Shown: positions 52,948-61,286 of the stretch, one piece after another
How the letters are laid out: each line of letters opens with the position of its first letter
Numbering within the stretch: position 1 is the stretch's first letter
From: an uncultured Lachnospiraceae bacterium
GTDB taxonomy: Bacteria; Bacillota; Clostridia; Lachnospirales; Lachnospiraceae
DNA length: 64,000 nt
Assembly: GCA_900546495.1 (NCBI GenBank)
Contig: URDN01000003.1
Coordinates: 1 to 64,000 of the forward strand
Reading direction: 5' to 3'
Program-made: the position numbers and the translations under genes
Notes under the pieces: model-generated
Database searches by the model: none
What the model was told of the DNA's origin: nothing
Seen by the model: the letters and a program-made list of their open reading frames with translations, nothing else

Positions 52948-54130
52948 AGTCATCATCACAGATACCAGTATCTGTGACCGCCCTGTCCGTATGTGTGCCA
53001 CAGTATCGGACCGGCGGCTGCTGGAAATCCGTTGTCGAAAAGCAGAACAGGAATCCATTCTTGGTAATATTTACGTTGGACGGGTACAAAAGATTGTTCC
53101 GAACATCCGGGCAGCGTTTATTGAGATCAAACCGGGAGTTGCCTGCTATTATTCTATGGAAGAAGCAGCACAGCCGATTTTTGTCAAAAAGATTTCATCC
53201 AAAAAGCTGGTACAGGGAGATGAACTGCTGGTACAGGTGACACGGGAAAGTGTCAAAACCAAAGCACCAACGGTATCGGCAAATCTGAATGTAACAGGAC
53301 GGTATCTGGTCCTGACCAGTGGCGATTACCGACTTGGTTTTTCTTCCAAACTGACCAAACCGGAAAAACAGCATTACAGAGAACTGTTATCGGGCTGCCA
53401 GAACAAAGATTTCGGAATCATTGTCCGGACAAATGCCAGAGAAGTATCTGATGAATTGCTGTTGCAGGAATATGAATCGTTAAAAACGCAGCTTACACAG
53501 CTGATTCATACTGCCACCATGCGCACCTGTTTTTCCTGTGTCAGTCGAACTCCGGAAAACTACATGAAATATCTGCAGAACAGTTATCAGAAAGGATTTA
53601 CTGAAATTGTAACAGATCTTCCTGATGTTTTTGAGGCAATCCGGCAGCAACAGGAAACCGATTCTTTCTTTGCAGAGATTCCACTGCGTTTATATGAAGA
53701 TAAACTGCTTCCACTGGCCGCACTCTATAATCTGAACAAACAAACGGAAGATGCCCTACAGAAAAAAGTCTGGTTAAAATCCGGCGGTTATCTTGTTATC
53801 GAACCAACAGAAGCCCTGACTGTTGTCGATGTAAACACTGGAAAAAGTGTAACAAAAAAAGACCGGCAGGAACATTTCCTGAAGATTAATCTGGAAGCAG
53901 CTGAGGAGACTGCCGCACAGTTACGGCTTCGTAATCTATCAGGAATTGTAATCATTGATTTTATCAATCTGGAACAGGAAGAAAATCAAAAAACAGTCAT
54001 GGAGCATCTGCGACGTTGTGTTCGGGAAGATTCTGTTCCGGTTCAGGTGGTGGATATGACCAGATTGAATCTGGTGGAACTCACAAGAAAAAAAGTTGAA
54101 AAAAGTTTGGCAGAACAGTTGACAGAATAG
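52928..54130 (+). CDS. rng: Ribonuclease E/G family protein (RNase G-like)
   Basis: RNase G cuts single-stranded AU-rich RNA and matures 16S rRNA 5' ends. The 400-residue protein has the S1 domain early (GNIYVGRVQKIVPNIRAAFIEI, residues 38-60), and the DNase I-like catalytic part with the metal aspartates in VVDVNTGK and VIIDFINL. It stops soon after LVELTRKK, where typical RNase E/G proteins continue with a CPxCxG zinc-link, so that tetramerisation motif is missing. The start is GTG 52928 or TTG 52937 (GCAGGTG upstream); both overlap the previous gene. Confidence 0.9.
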   Translation: MTTLNHKVIITDTSICDRPVRMCATVSDRRLLEIRCRKAEQESILGNIYVGRVQKIVPNIRAAFIEIKPGVACYYSMEEAAQPIFVKKISSKKLVQGDELLVQVTRESVKTKAPTVSANLNVTGRYLVLTSGDYRLGFSSKLTKPEKQHYRELLSGCQNKDFGIIVRTNAREVSDELLLQEYESLKTQLTQLIHTATMRTCFSCVSRTPENYMKYLQNSYQKGFTEIVTDLPDVFEAIRQQQETDSFFAEIPLRLYEDKLLPLAALYNLNKQTEDALQKKVWLKSGGYLVIEPTEALTVVDVNTGKSVTKKDRQEHFLKINLEAAEETAAQLRLRNLSGIVIIDFINLEQEENQKTVMEHLRRCVREDSVPVQVVDMTRLNLVELTRKKVEKSLAEQLTE

Positions 54131-54231
54131 TAACATTCTGATATTATACAAAAGATGCCGCACAACGAGGTATAAGACTGCAGATCATGCAGCACCGAAA
54201 TTGGCGAGTAATGATAAATAGGAGGTGCCAT
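54131..54231 (+). ncRNA. Probable ribosomal protein L21 leader
   Basis: The 101 bases between rng and rplU contain pairings AUGCC/GGUAU (54154-54174) and CUGCA-gauca-UGCAG (54178-54192), ending at the AGGAGG of rplU. Firmicutes rplU is normally preceded by a conserved L21 autoregulatory leader in this position. I assign it on position and hairpins, not on a confirmed covariance match. Confidence 0.45.
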
Positions 54232-54540
54232 ATGTACGCAATTATAGCAACAGGTGGTAAACAGTACAAAGTTTCTGAAGGCGATATCATTACCATTGAA
54301 AAGCTTGGAGCAGAAGCTGGTGAGACAGTAACTTTCGATCAGGTATTAGCAGTAAACGACGGAAGTCTGAAAATCGGCAATCCGACTGTTGAGAACGCTA
54401 CCGTAGAAGCATCCGTTGTAGCTAACGGACGTGGAAAAAAAGTAATCGTTTATAAATATAAAAGAAAAACCGGTTACCACAACAAAAACGGTCACAGACA
54501 GTGCTTTACCAAAGTTAAAATCGAAAAGATTAATGGTTAA
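54232..54540 (+). CDS. rplU: 50S ribosomal protein L21
   Basis: The 102-residue protein begins MYAIIATGGKQYKVSEGD and ends with GHRQCFTKVKI, both typical of L21. The ATG at 54232 follows AGGAGGTGCC; an in-frame upstream ATG at 54187 would include the leader. First gene of rplU-prp-rpmA. Confidence 0.98.
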   Translation: MYAIIATGGKQYKVSEGDIITIEKLGAEAGETVTFDQVLAVNDGSLKIGNPTVENATVEASVVANGRGKKVIVYKYKRKTGYHNKNGHRQCFTKVKIEKING

Positions 54541-54564
54541 TTGAAATTGAAAAGGTAACATGTA

Positions 54565-54888
54565 ATGGTAAAAATAACAGTTTACCAGAACCATGATCAG
54601 CAGTTTGTTGGTTTTGATTGTTTGGGACATGCAGAATATTCCGATGAAAATGACATCGTTTGTGCTGCTGTATCTGCAATGACGATCAACTGCATGAATT
54701 CCATTGAAACATTTACCGATACACTGTTTTATTGTGACAGCAATGAAACGGACGGAATGATCTCTTTTCGAATTACGAAAAACAATGGAGCAGATGCACA
54801 GCTTTTGCTGAAATCGCTGGTTTTAGGTTTAGAGGACATGGAGAGTAACTACGAAGAATATATTGATTTGATCTTCGAGGAGGTGTAA
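54565..54888 (+). CDS. prp: Ribosomal-processing cysteine protease Prp
   Basis: Prp (YsxB) removes the N-terminal extension of ribosomal protein L27 in Firmicutes. The 107-residue protein shows the catalytic histidine in LGHAEY (about residue 21) and cysteine in DIVCAAVSA (about 33). The gene lies between rplU and rpmA as in Staphylococcus and other Firmicutes. The next gene, rpmA, begins with the predicted cleavage motif. Confidence 0.95.
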   Translation: MVKITVYQNHDQQFVGFDCLGHAEYSDENDIVCAAVSAMTINCMNSIETFTDTLFYCDSNETDGMISFRITKNNGADAQLLLKSLVLGLEDMESNYEEYIDLIFEEV

Positions 54889-54893
54889 GAAAC

Positions 54894-55184
54894 ATGATGA
54901 ACATGAATCTTCAGTTCTTTGCTCATAAAAAAGGTGTAGGTTCTACAAAGAACGGCCGTGATTCCGAGTCCAAAAGATTAGGAGCAAAAAGAGCAGACGG
55001 ACAGTTTGTAAAAGCTGGAAACATTTTATACAGACAGCGTGGTACTAAGATTCACCCAGGTGTGAACGTAGGTATCGGCGGAGATGATACATTATTTGCA
55101 AAAGTAGATGGTGTATTAAGATTCGAGAGAAAAGGAAGAGACAAAAAACAGGCTTCCGTTTATCCAGTAGCAACGAACGAATAA
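54894..55184 (+). CDS. rpmA: 50S ribosomal protein L27 with cleavable N-terminus
   Basis: The 96-residue L27 starts MMNMNLQFFAHKKGVGSTKN. The mature protein begins AHKKG, so the first nine residues (ending LQFF) form the extension that Prp removes, cleaved between F and A (established for Firmicutes). Very strong ribosome site (GAGGAGGTG) overlapping the end of prp. A terminator-like hairpin follows before obgE. Confidence 0.98.
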   Translation: MMNMNLQFFAHKKGVGSTKNGRDSESKRLGAKRADGQFVKAGNILYRQRGTKIHPGVNVGIGGDDTLFAKVDGVLRFERKGRDKKQASVYPVATNE

Positions 55185-55194
55185 TGAAACCATC

Positions 55195-55229
55195 AATAGA
55201 CTCGACTTTTATAGCCGGGTCTATTTTCT
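55195..55229 (+). terminator. Terminator or attenuator between rpmA and obgE
   Basis: AATAGACTCG (55195-55204) pairs with CGGGTCTATT (55216-55225, one G-U), followed by TTCTA. It separates the ribosomal protein genes from obgE, probably lowering downstream expression. Confidence 0.6.
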
Positions 55230-55253
55230 ACTATAAAAAAGGAAAAGAAAATT

Positions 55254-56540
55254 ATGTTTGCAGACAGTGCAAGAATTATTATAAAATCAGGAAAAGGCGG
55301 AGACGGGCATGTCAGCTTCCGCCGTGAAAAATACGTTCCAAACGGCGGTCCTGACGGCGGAGACGGTGGAAAAGGCGGAGACGTTATTTTTCAGGTCGAT
55401 GAAGGTTTGAACACTCTGACAGACTTCAGACATCGTCGTAAATATGCCGCTGAGAACGGGGAAGAGGGCAGAAAACGTAATTGTCACGGCAAAAACGGTG
55501 CCGATATCATCGTAAAAGTTCCGGCAGGAACCATCATCCGCGATGCAGAGACAGATAAAGTCATCGCAGATATGTCCGGTGACAATACCCGTCAGATCAT
55601 TTTAAAAGGTGGTCGCGGTGGCAAGGGGAATCAGAACTATGCAACCGCTACCATGCAGGCACCAAAATACGCACAGCCTGGACAACCGGGCATCGAACTG
55701 GAAGTTCGTCTGGAGCTGAAAGTTATTGCTGATGTGGGACTGGTTGGTTTTCCAAATGTCGGAAAATCCACATTATTATCCCGTGTCACCAACGCGCAGC
55801 CAAAGATTGCAAATTATCATTTTACAACTTTAAATCCAAATCTTGGTGTGGTTGATCTGGACGAAGGACAGGGGTTTGTCATTGCAGATATCCCGGGATT
55901 GATCGAGGGCGCATCTGAGGGAATCGGACTTGGTCATGAGTTTTTGAAACACATTGAGCGTACCAAAGTCATGATCCACATGGTAGATGCCGCATCCACC
56001 GAAGGTCGTGACCCGATCGCGGATATTTATGCCATCAACAAAGAGTTGGAAGCATACAATCCGGAACTGGCGAAAAAACCGCAGGTGATCGCAGCAAATA
56101 AAATTGATGCCATCTATGCCGGTGATGAAGATCCGGTAGCAAAGCTGCGTCAGGAATTTGAGCCGCAGGGCATCCGTGTGTTTGCAATTTCTGCTGTCAG
56201 CGGAAAAGGTTTAAAAGAGCTTTTATATGCGGTAAATGAAATGCTGCAGAATATGGATTCTGAACCGGTGGTATTTGAGCAGGAATACGATCCATCCACA
56301 GCAATGTATCTGGATGAACCGTATACCGTTTCCTATGATGAAGAAACGGACGAATTCGTGGTAGAAGGACCACGTATCGAAAAAATGCTTGGTTATACCA
56401 ATATTGAATCCGAGAAAGGTTTCCTCTTCTTCCAGCGTTTCTTAAAGGATCAGGGAATTTTAGAGGAACTGGAAGGATTAGGCATTCAGGAAGGCGATAC
56501 GGTGCGTATGTATGGTCTTTCCTTTGATTACTATAAATAA
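55254..56540 (+). CDS. obgE: GTPase ObgE/CgtA
   Basis: Obg is an essential GTPase in 50S assembly and stress/sporulation signalling. The 428-residue protein has the glycine-rich OBG fold (residues 1-158; GGPDGGDGGKGG), the G domain with P-loop GFPNVGKSTL (about 165-174), switch region FTTLNPNLGVV, DIPGLIEGA, and NKID, and the C-terminal OCT domain (about 350-428). Length and order are normal. Confidence 0.98.
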   Translation: MFADSARIIIKSGKGGDGHVSFRREKYVPNGGPDGGDGGKGGDVIFQVDEGLNTLTDFRHRRKYAAENGEEGRKRNCHGKNGADIIVKVPAGTIIRDAETDKVIADMSGDNTRQIILKGGRGGKGNQNYATATMQAPKYAQPGQPGIELEVRLELKVIADVGLVGFPNVGKSTLLSRVTNAQPKIANYHFTTLNPNLGVVDLDEGQGFVIADIPGLIEGASEGIGLGHEFLKHIERTKVMIHMVDAASTEGRDPIADIYAINKELEAYNPELAKKPQVIAANKIDAIYAGDEDPVAKLRQEFEPQGIRVFAISAVSGKGLKELLYAVNEMLQNMDSEPVVFEQEYDPSTAMYLDEPYTVSYDEETDEFVVEGPRIEKMLGYTNIESEKGFLFFQRFLKDQGILEELEGLGIQEGDTVRMYGLSFDYYK

Positions 56541-56583
56541 AAAGAATACAAGTCTGATCATGCAACGTTTTCTATGTGTGAAG

Positions 56584-56646
56584 CCCCTTACCCACCGCTT
56601 AGCGCTCTACGCACTTGAAGCGGGGGAATGCTTATTCTGCGTTCAA
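56584..56646 (+). repeat. Structured dispersed repeat, copy 3 (opposite orientation)
   Basis: Read on the + strand this copy gives TTACCCACCGCTTAGCGCTCT (57 of 63 bases shared with the minus-strand copies), the GCACTTGAAGCGG arm, GGGGGAATGCTTAT and the end TCTGCGTTCAA. The complement to GGGGGAATGCTTAT that precedes the core in copies 1 and 2 (ATAAGCATCCCCC) is missing: only CCCC remains after GTGTGAAG, so this copy is truncated at its 5' side. It sits between obgE and yhbY, 100 bases upstream of yhbY. Confidence 0.8.
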
Positions 56647-56687
56647 AACATTTGAGAACTTGCATGGTCAATATATGGAGAAAAATT

Positions 56688-56975
56688 ATGACAAGTAAAC
56701 AGAGAGCTTATTTAAAAGGTCTTGCCATGAATCTGGAACCAATTTTTCAGGTTGGAAAATCCAGCGTAACACCGGAAATCGTAAATGCGATCGCTGAATG
56801 TTTTAATACACACGAGCTGATCAAATTGAGTGTATTAAAAAACTGTTTCGATGATCCGCGTGAGATTGCAAATGTGATTGCAGAGCGTACCCATTCTCAG
56901 GTGGTACAGGTTATCGGCAAGAAAATCGTTTTATACAAACCGGATAAGGATGATCCAAAGATCGTTTTACCGTAA
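56688..56975 (+). CDS. yhbY: YhbY/CRM-domain RNA-binding protein
   Basis: A 95-residue protein consisting of one CRM (YhbY) domain: MTSKQRAYLKGLAMNLEP, VGKSSVTPEIV and the C-terminal GKKIVLYKP segments. It binds pre-50S particles. The ATG at 56688 is preferred over 56628, which would read through the repeat. Order obgE-yhbY-nadD-yqeK-rsfS is conserved in Firmicutes. Confidence 0.95.
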   Translation: MTSKQRAYLKGLAMNLEPIFQVGKSSVTPEIVNAIAECFNTHELIKLSVLKNCFDDPREIANVIAERTHSQVVQVIGKKIVLYKPDKDDPKIVLP

Positions 56976-56999
56976 TCCGGCAGATATGGAGTAGCAGAT

Positions 57000-57626
57000 A
57001 TGACTCTGAATAAAAAAAAGATGGGAATCTTTGGTGGCACATTCAATCCGATCCATTACGGACACCTGCTGATTGCTGAAAATGCATGTGCACAGTTTGA
57101 TCTGGATCATGTGATTTTCCTGCCAACCGGTCATGCTCCACATAAACAGTTTATGGGAGAAGACATGAGTGTACATCGATGCCGCATGGTGGAAAGCGCG
57201 ATTGCAGACAATCCGAAGTTTTCCATATCCTATCGGGAAATTGAAAATACTGGAGTTAATTATACTTATGCAACCCTGCAGCAGTTACATCAGGAGCATC
57301 CAGACTGTGAATTATATTTTATTCTGGGTGCAGATTCACTGTTTGATTTTGATGACTGGAGACATCCGGAACTGATCTGCCAATATGCAAAAATACTGGC
57401 GGCCGTACGTGGAAACTGGGATGAAGAACGGGTGGATCACCAGATTGCATATCTTCGTGAAAAATATCACTGTGATTTTTTTCGCTTGAATACCCCAAAT
57501 TTCAGTGTTTCCAGCAAGGAACTGCGGGATCGTGCCGCAAACGGTCAGACCATCCGTTATATGGTACCCGATGTGGTAGAAGCATATATCAGAGATCATG
57601 CACTTTATCGGGAGGAACCGATATGA
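57000..57626 (+). CDS. nadD: Nicotinate-nucleotide adenylyltransferase
   Basis: NadD adenylates nicotinate mononucleotide, the step after NadC in NAD synthesis. The motif GGTFNPIHYGHLLIAEN (residues 12-28) holds the HxGH nucleotidyltransferase site, and the ISSxxLR-like FSVSSKELRD is in the C-terminal part. 208 residues, family length. It overlaps yqeK by 4 bases (ATGA). Confidence 0.96.
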   Translation: MTLNKKKMGIFGGTFNPIHYGHLLIAENACAQFDLDHVIFLPTGHAPHKQFMGEDMSVHRCRMVESAIADNPKFSISYREIENTGVNYTYATLQQLHQEHPDCELYFILGADSLFDFDDWRHPELICQYAKILAAVRGNWDEERVDHQIAYLREKYHCDFFRLNTPNFSVSSKELRDRAANGQTIRYMVPDVVEAYIRDHALYREEPI

Positions 57627-58204
57627 CAACAAAAGAAATACAAAAAGATTTAAAAAACAAATTAAAACCGGCAAGATATGAACATACTCTCGGTGTATCA
57701 GATACCGCACGGCATCTGGCAGAAATTCATGGTTATGACAGTGTAAAAGCCGCTCTGGCAGGTTTATTGCATGATTGTGCCAAATATATGTCAGACGATA
57801 AAAAAATCGCGCTGTGCCGGGAATATGGTGTCTCTATCAGCGATGCAGAGTATAAAAATCCATCCCTTCTGCACGCAAAATGCGGAGCAATTCTGGCAGA
57901 GCATGAATACCAGATCATTGATTTTAATATTCTGCATGCCATTCGAGTACACACAACCGGTGTGCCGGATATGAGTCTGCTGGATAAAATCATTTTTATT
58001 GCAGATTATATCGAACCGAACCGCGATAAAGCACCACACTTAAAAGAACTGCGTAAACTGGCAGATAAGGATCTGAACGAAACAACTTATCTGATTTTAA
58101 AAGATACCGTGGATTATCTGAAAGCTCACGAAAATCAGACCATGGACCCTACAACGGTTTCCGCTTACGAATACTACAGAGACTGGCATAACAGCCAGAA
58201 TTAA
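57623..58204 (+). CDS. yqeK: HD-domain hydrolase YqeK (Ap4A hydrolase type)
   Basis: A 193-residue HD-superfamily protein with EHTLGVSDTARHLAEIHG (first metal histidine, about residue 21) and AGLLHDCAKYM (HD pair about 51-52). YqeK members hydrolyse diadenosine tetraphosphate symmetrically. It lies between nadD and rsfS, as in Bacillus; it overlaps nadD and precedes rsfS by 17 bases. Confidence 0.95.
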   Translation: MTTKEIQKDLKNKLKPARYEHTLGVSDTARHLAEIHGYDSVKAALAGLLHDCAKYMSDDKKIALCREYGVSISDAEYKNPSLLHAKCGAILAEHEYQIIDFNILHAIRVHTTGVPDMSLLDKIIFIADYIEPNRDKAPHLKELRKLADKDLNETTYLILKDTVDYLKAHENQTMDPTTVSAYEYYRDWHNSQN

Positions 58205-58221
58205 GGAAGGAGTCTGAACAA

Positions 58222-58575
58222 ATGAACGACGTATCACGTAACATGGCAAAAATTGCCTGCAACGCACTTTCTGAGAAAAAGGCAGAAGATATTCAGCTAA
58301 TCGATATCAGTGAGATTTCTGTCATCGCAGATTATTTTGTTATTGCCAGCGCAGCAAATACAAATCAGTTACAGGCAATGATGGACGCGGCAGAGGAAGA
58401 TCTGTACAAAGCAGGTTTCCACTGTGCACAGAAAGAAGGAAATAATAATTCCAGCTGGATTTTAATGGATTATAAAGATATTATTATTCATCTGTTCTCC
58501 AAAGAGGATCGTTTATTCTATGATCTGGAGAGAATCTGGCAGGATGGAAAAATCATCGCACCGGAAGATCTTTAA
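58222..58575 (+). CDS. rsfS: Ribosomal silencing factor RsfS
   Basis: RsfS binds L14 and blocks subunit joining during starvation. The 117-residue protein shows VIADYFVIASAANTNQLQAM (near residue 34), the GNNNSSWILMDYKDIIIHLF block and the ending FYDLERIW. AAGGAAGGAG precedes the ATG. Last gene of the obgE-rsfS run; followed by the nested palindrome. Confidence 0.97.
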   Translation: MNDVSRNMAKIACNALSEKKAEDIQLIDISEISVIADYFVIASAANTNQLQAMMDAAEEDLYKAGFHCAQKEGNNNSSWILMDYKDIIIHLFSKEDRLFYDLERIWQDGKIIAPEDL

Positions 58576-58587
58576 TTTTTTCTTTTT

Positions 58588-58720
58588 GTGGCTTAAAAAT
58601 TTACTATTTAAGTTTAATAAGAGAACACCAGCAATTTGTCTCAGGCGCTAACAATCGCTCCTTGAGAAAAATTGCTGGTGTTCTCAATTTACACTGTGAT
58701 ATTTGCAAATTTTAAGCCAC
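58588..58720. repeat. Nested inverted-repeat element between rsfS and lexA
   Basis: Outer arms GTGGCTTAAAAATTT (58588-58602) and AAATTTTAAGCCAC (58707-58720) differ by one base. Inside, a perfect 17-bp pair GAGAACACCAGCAATTT (58621-58637) / 58669-58685 encloses a third imperfect pair (CTCAGGCG / CGCTCCTTGAG). All are co-axial, giving a cruciform-like 133-base unit; T-rich sequence on both sides allows it to end both convergent genes. It could be a bidirectional terminator or a small palindromic transposable element. Confidence 0.75.
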
Positions 58721-58732
58721 GCAAAACAAAAT

Positions 58733-59350
58733 TTACTTGAAGAATCGGAAGGTTCCGATTACTTTTCCCATGATCATAACTTCAGACACGATGATCGGAT
58801 CCATAAAATCATTCTCCGGCTGCAGACGGTAATATCCATTTTCTTTATAGAATGTCTTAACCGTTGCAGAATCATCTACAAGTGCAACAACCATATCTCC
58901 ATCATTTGCGGTAGGCTGCTGCTGAACCAGTACATAATCACCATCCAAAATACCGGCATTGATCATACTTTCTCCCTGTACCTGAAGAATAAACGTCGGC
59001 TCATTTGGCATAAACTCTGTCGGAATAGGGAAGTAGTTCTCAATATTTTCCACTGCAAGAATCGGTTCTCCTGCAGCCACTTTTCCTACAATCGGTACAT
59101 TCACCATTTCGCGTCTGGTCAGATTAAAGTTTTCATCTACAATTTCAATCGCACGCGGTTTAGTTGGATCACGACGAATGTATCCATTTTTCTCCAATGT
59201 CTCAAGATGTGCATGAACAGAGGATGTTGATTTTAATTTTACCGCTTCACAGATTTCACGAACTGCCGGAGGATATCCTCTGTTTAAAATCTCCGCTTTG
59301 ATATATTCTAAAATTTCTCTCTGTTTATCTGTAATTTTTCCGTATGACAT
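58733..59350 (-). CDS. lexA: LexA repressor
   Basis: LexA represses SOS genes until RecA triggers its self-cleavage. The 205-residue protein has the winged helix-turn-helix (residues 1-65), the cleavage site A93-G94 in GKVAAGEP, and the catalytic dyad S128 (QGESMI) and K165 (ATVKTFYK). I use the ATG at 59350; the frame continues upstream for 31 residues without family resemblance. Divergent from the LysM gene; LexA boxes lie between. Confidence 0.96.
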   Translation of the reverse strand: MSYGKITDKQREILEYIKAEILNRGYPPAVREICEAVKLKSTSSVHAHLETLEKNGYIRRDPTKPRAIEIVDENFNLTRREMVNVPIVGKVAAGEPILAVENIENYFPIPTEFMPNEPTFILQVQGESMINAGILDGDYVLVQQQPTANDGDMVVALVDDSATVKTFYKENGYYRLQPENDFMDPIIVSEVMIMGKVIGTFRFFK

Positions 59351-59460
59351 AATCCTGTAATTCTCCTTCATCCATTTCACAGGGATTCCCTTTATTCTAG
59401 TCTGTATATCTGTATTTTCCAAACGAAAAACAAAAGCAATCATTTCCTTTAGATAGCTAA

Positions 59461-59513
59461 ATTATAACATACCCTTACTCTGAAATCAAACATATATTCC
59501 GAAAATTTGTTCG
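59461..59513 (-). promoter_or_regulatory. lexA promoter and LexA box 1
   Basis: On the minus strand TTGATT-17-TATAAT forms the lexA promoter (59461-59489). The palindrome CGAAAATTTGTTCG at 59500-59513 matches the Gram-positive LexA box CGAAC-N4-GTTCG except one base and sits just upstream of the -35, allowing autoregulation. Confidence 0.75.
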
Positions 59514-59523
59514 TATCTTGTTC

Positions 59524-59574
59524 TTGACATTCGAACAGATGTTTTGTATAATGGCATTATCGAACAGGTGTTCC
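59524..59574 (+). promoter_or_regulatory. Promoter of the LysM gene with two LexA boxes
   Basis: TTGACA (59524-59529), a 17-base spacer and TATAAT (59547-59552), a perfect consensus. Box 2 (CGAACAGATGTTTT, 59532-59545) fills the spacer and box 3 (CGAACAGGTGTTCC, 59561-59574) overlaps the start point, so LexA would block RNA polymerase fully. Confidence 0.88.
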
Positions 59575-59620
59575 GAACATTTTATCGGACATTATATATT
59601 TTCAAAGGAGGAGAAACATT

Positions 59621-60043
59621 ATGAGTACCTATTCCGTTATTTATCATACAAATCCATACAAGAAAGCACAGGCAAAAGCTGCAGCTGCACACCGCCAGAG
59701 CGTACGTGCCATTCGCAGAAAAAGAGCTGTGAAAAGGCAACTGATCACTGCATTGATTCTGTTTTTTACAGTATTAGCTTCTGTCCTGATCATCAGTAAC
59801 TGTCTGCGTGCCAATCAGGTAAAAGCATCTTCTGCAAAAGCAGAAAACATTTACTATAAGACGGTAGAAGTAGAAGAAGGAGATACTTTATGGGATCTGG
59901 CAGATCGCTATATGGGAGAAAAATCCTTTAGCAGACAGGAGTATATCGAACAGGTAAAAGAATTAAATCATTTAAGTGGAGACACGATCGAAAGCGGAGC
60001 TTATTTAATGGTTCCTTATGTGGAAACGGTTTCTGAGTTATAA
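59621..60043 (+). CDS. LysM membrane protein, YneA-like SOS division inhibitor
   Basis: A 140-residue protein with a basic N-terminus, one membrane helix (residues 41-60) and an extracytoplasmic LysM domain (about 80-132; VEVEEGDTLWDLADRYMG). This is the architecture of Bacillus YneA, an SOS-induced inhibitor of cell division, and the gene is likewise divergent from lexA and controlled by LexA boxes. Ribosome site AAAGGAGGAG. Sequence identity to YneA is too low to prove function by eye. Confidence 0.88.
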   Translation: MSTYSVIYHTNPYKKAQAKAAAAHRQSVRAIRRKRAVKRQLITALILFFTVLASVLIISNCLRANQVKASSAKAENIYYKTVEVEEGDTLWDLADRYMGEKSFSRQEYIEQVKELNHLSGDTIESGAYLMVPYVETVSEL

Positions 60044-60182
60044 TACATGATATACTTCTGAATTCGTTACCAGAAGGGAACAAGGAAAAAGTTTCAGACT
60101 ATCTAAAACCCCAACAAAAATAAACCTTCATACCAGTTGCCACCACGCGAGCACATGTTCTGAAATCGGTGTTTTTATGCTA

Positions 60183-61079
60183 TCAGGACAGCTGATAGTA
60201 ATTCTTTAAGAATTCAAGAAAATGTCCTGCCGGTTCTGACAGATATCGAACCGGTGAATATACAATATAAAGTTTTCGTAAAAAAGCTTCTTTTCCCAAT
60301 GGAAAAAACAGTAGTTTCCCCTGTTTTGCATCAGCAGCAACTGTCGCACGGGAGAGAATCGAAATTCCCATTCCAAGTTTAATACATTTTTTTAAAGAAC
60401 CGGCATCATCCATAATGGCGATAACGTTTAAATCATCTAATGTAAGCCCTCTGTTTTTCAAAAAATGGAGGGTTTCCTGTTTTGTTCCGGAATTATCTTC
60501 CCGCAACAAAAATGGCTCTTTCAACAGCGCATTCAATGGTTCTTTCTTTTTTGTGAAATCCTGATAGTAAGGTGTCGCAGGAGTAGCAATAACCAATTCA
60601 TCTGATGCAAAAGCCAAAAATTCGCAAGTAGTATCCGAACAGGTGGTTCCTACAAGTCCCAGATCACAGGTACCATCATCAATCTTGTGAATGATTTCCA
60701 GACTGTCTCCACAAATAGTATGAAATGTAACATCCGAAAACTTATCATGATAGGTTGCCAGTAATTCCGGAAGTACATAGAGCGATGGTACAGAGGATAC
60801 ACCGATCTGTAATTTATTTGTTCCTTCATTGGAAAGCTCCAGTACAGCTTTTTGCTGCAATGTCAAAATTTCAGAGGCATATTGGTAGAGCTTCATGCCT
60901 GCTGGTGTTACGGACAGTGTTTTTGTTGTGCGTTTTAATAGTTGTATATGAAATTCCTGCTCCAGGGAACGAATATGCGCACTGACTGTCGGCTGGGACA
61001 AATATAGTTTTTGTGCTGCCTGCGAAAAACTCTGGTATTTTACGGTATATACAAATGCTTCTAGTTGTCTGATGTCCAT
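60183..61079 (-). CDS. LysR-family transcriptional regulator
   Basis: A 298-residue regulator (MDIRQLEAFVYTVKYQSFSQ start) with the LysR helix-turn-helix at residues 1-60 (AAQKLYLSQPTVSAHIRSLEQ) and a substrate-binding effector domain (about 90-295). It begins at 61079 (or 61085; AGAGGAAA upstream). It is divergent from the yedE selenium-type cluster and probably controls it. The family to which it is closest is CysB/CysL-like (sulphur assimilation) by overall impression only. Confidence 0.92.
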   Translation of the reverse strand: MDIRQLEAFVYTVKYQSFSQAAQKLYLSQPTVSAHIRSLEQEFHIQLLKRTTKTLSVTPAGMKLYQYASEILTLQQKAVLELSNEGTNKLQIGVSSVPSLYVLPELLATYHDKFSDVTFHTICGDSLEIIHKIDDGTCDLGLVGTTCSDTTCEFLAFASDELVIATPATPYYQDFTKKKEPLNALLKEPFLLREDNSGTKQETLHFLKNRGLTLDDLNVIAIMDDAGSLKKCIKLGMGISILSRATVAADAKQGKLLFFPLGKEAFLRKLYIVYSPVRYLSEPAGHFLEFLKNYYQLS

Positions 61080-61286
61080 ATCCATTTTCCTCTTTCTACG
61101 TGTTTCTTTATAAAAATCCTGCCTTTTCTGCCATAGCACTTTTTTATAGCAAAATATAAATCATATTCATTTTGACTCCAACATTTATATCCTATTGAAA
61201 AATCAATATAAAATGTTTCTAATTTGATTTTACTCCTATTTATAGATTTTCTCAATATATTTATTTAAGTTATCAATATTAACGAT

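Noticed and set aside
58703..59230. Open frame of 175 codons on the + strand across lexA
   Set aside because: It overlaps lexA fully on the opposite strand and starts inside the palindrome; lexA has all catalytic residues.
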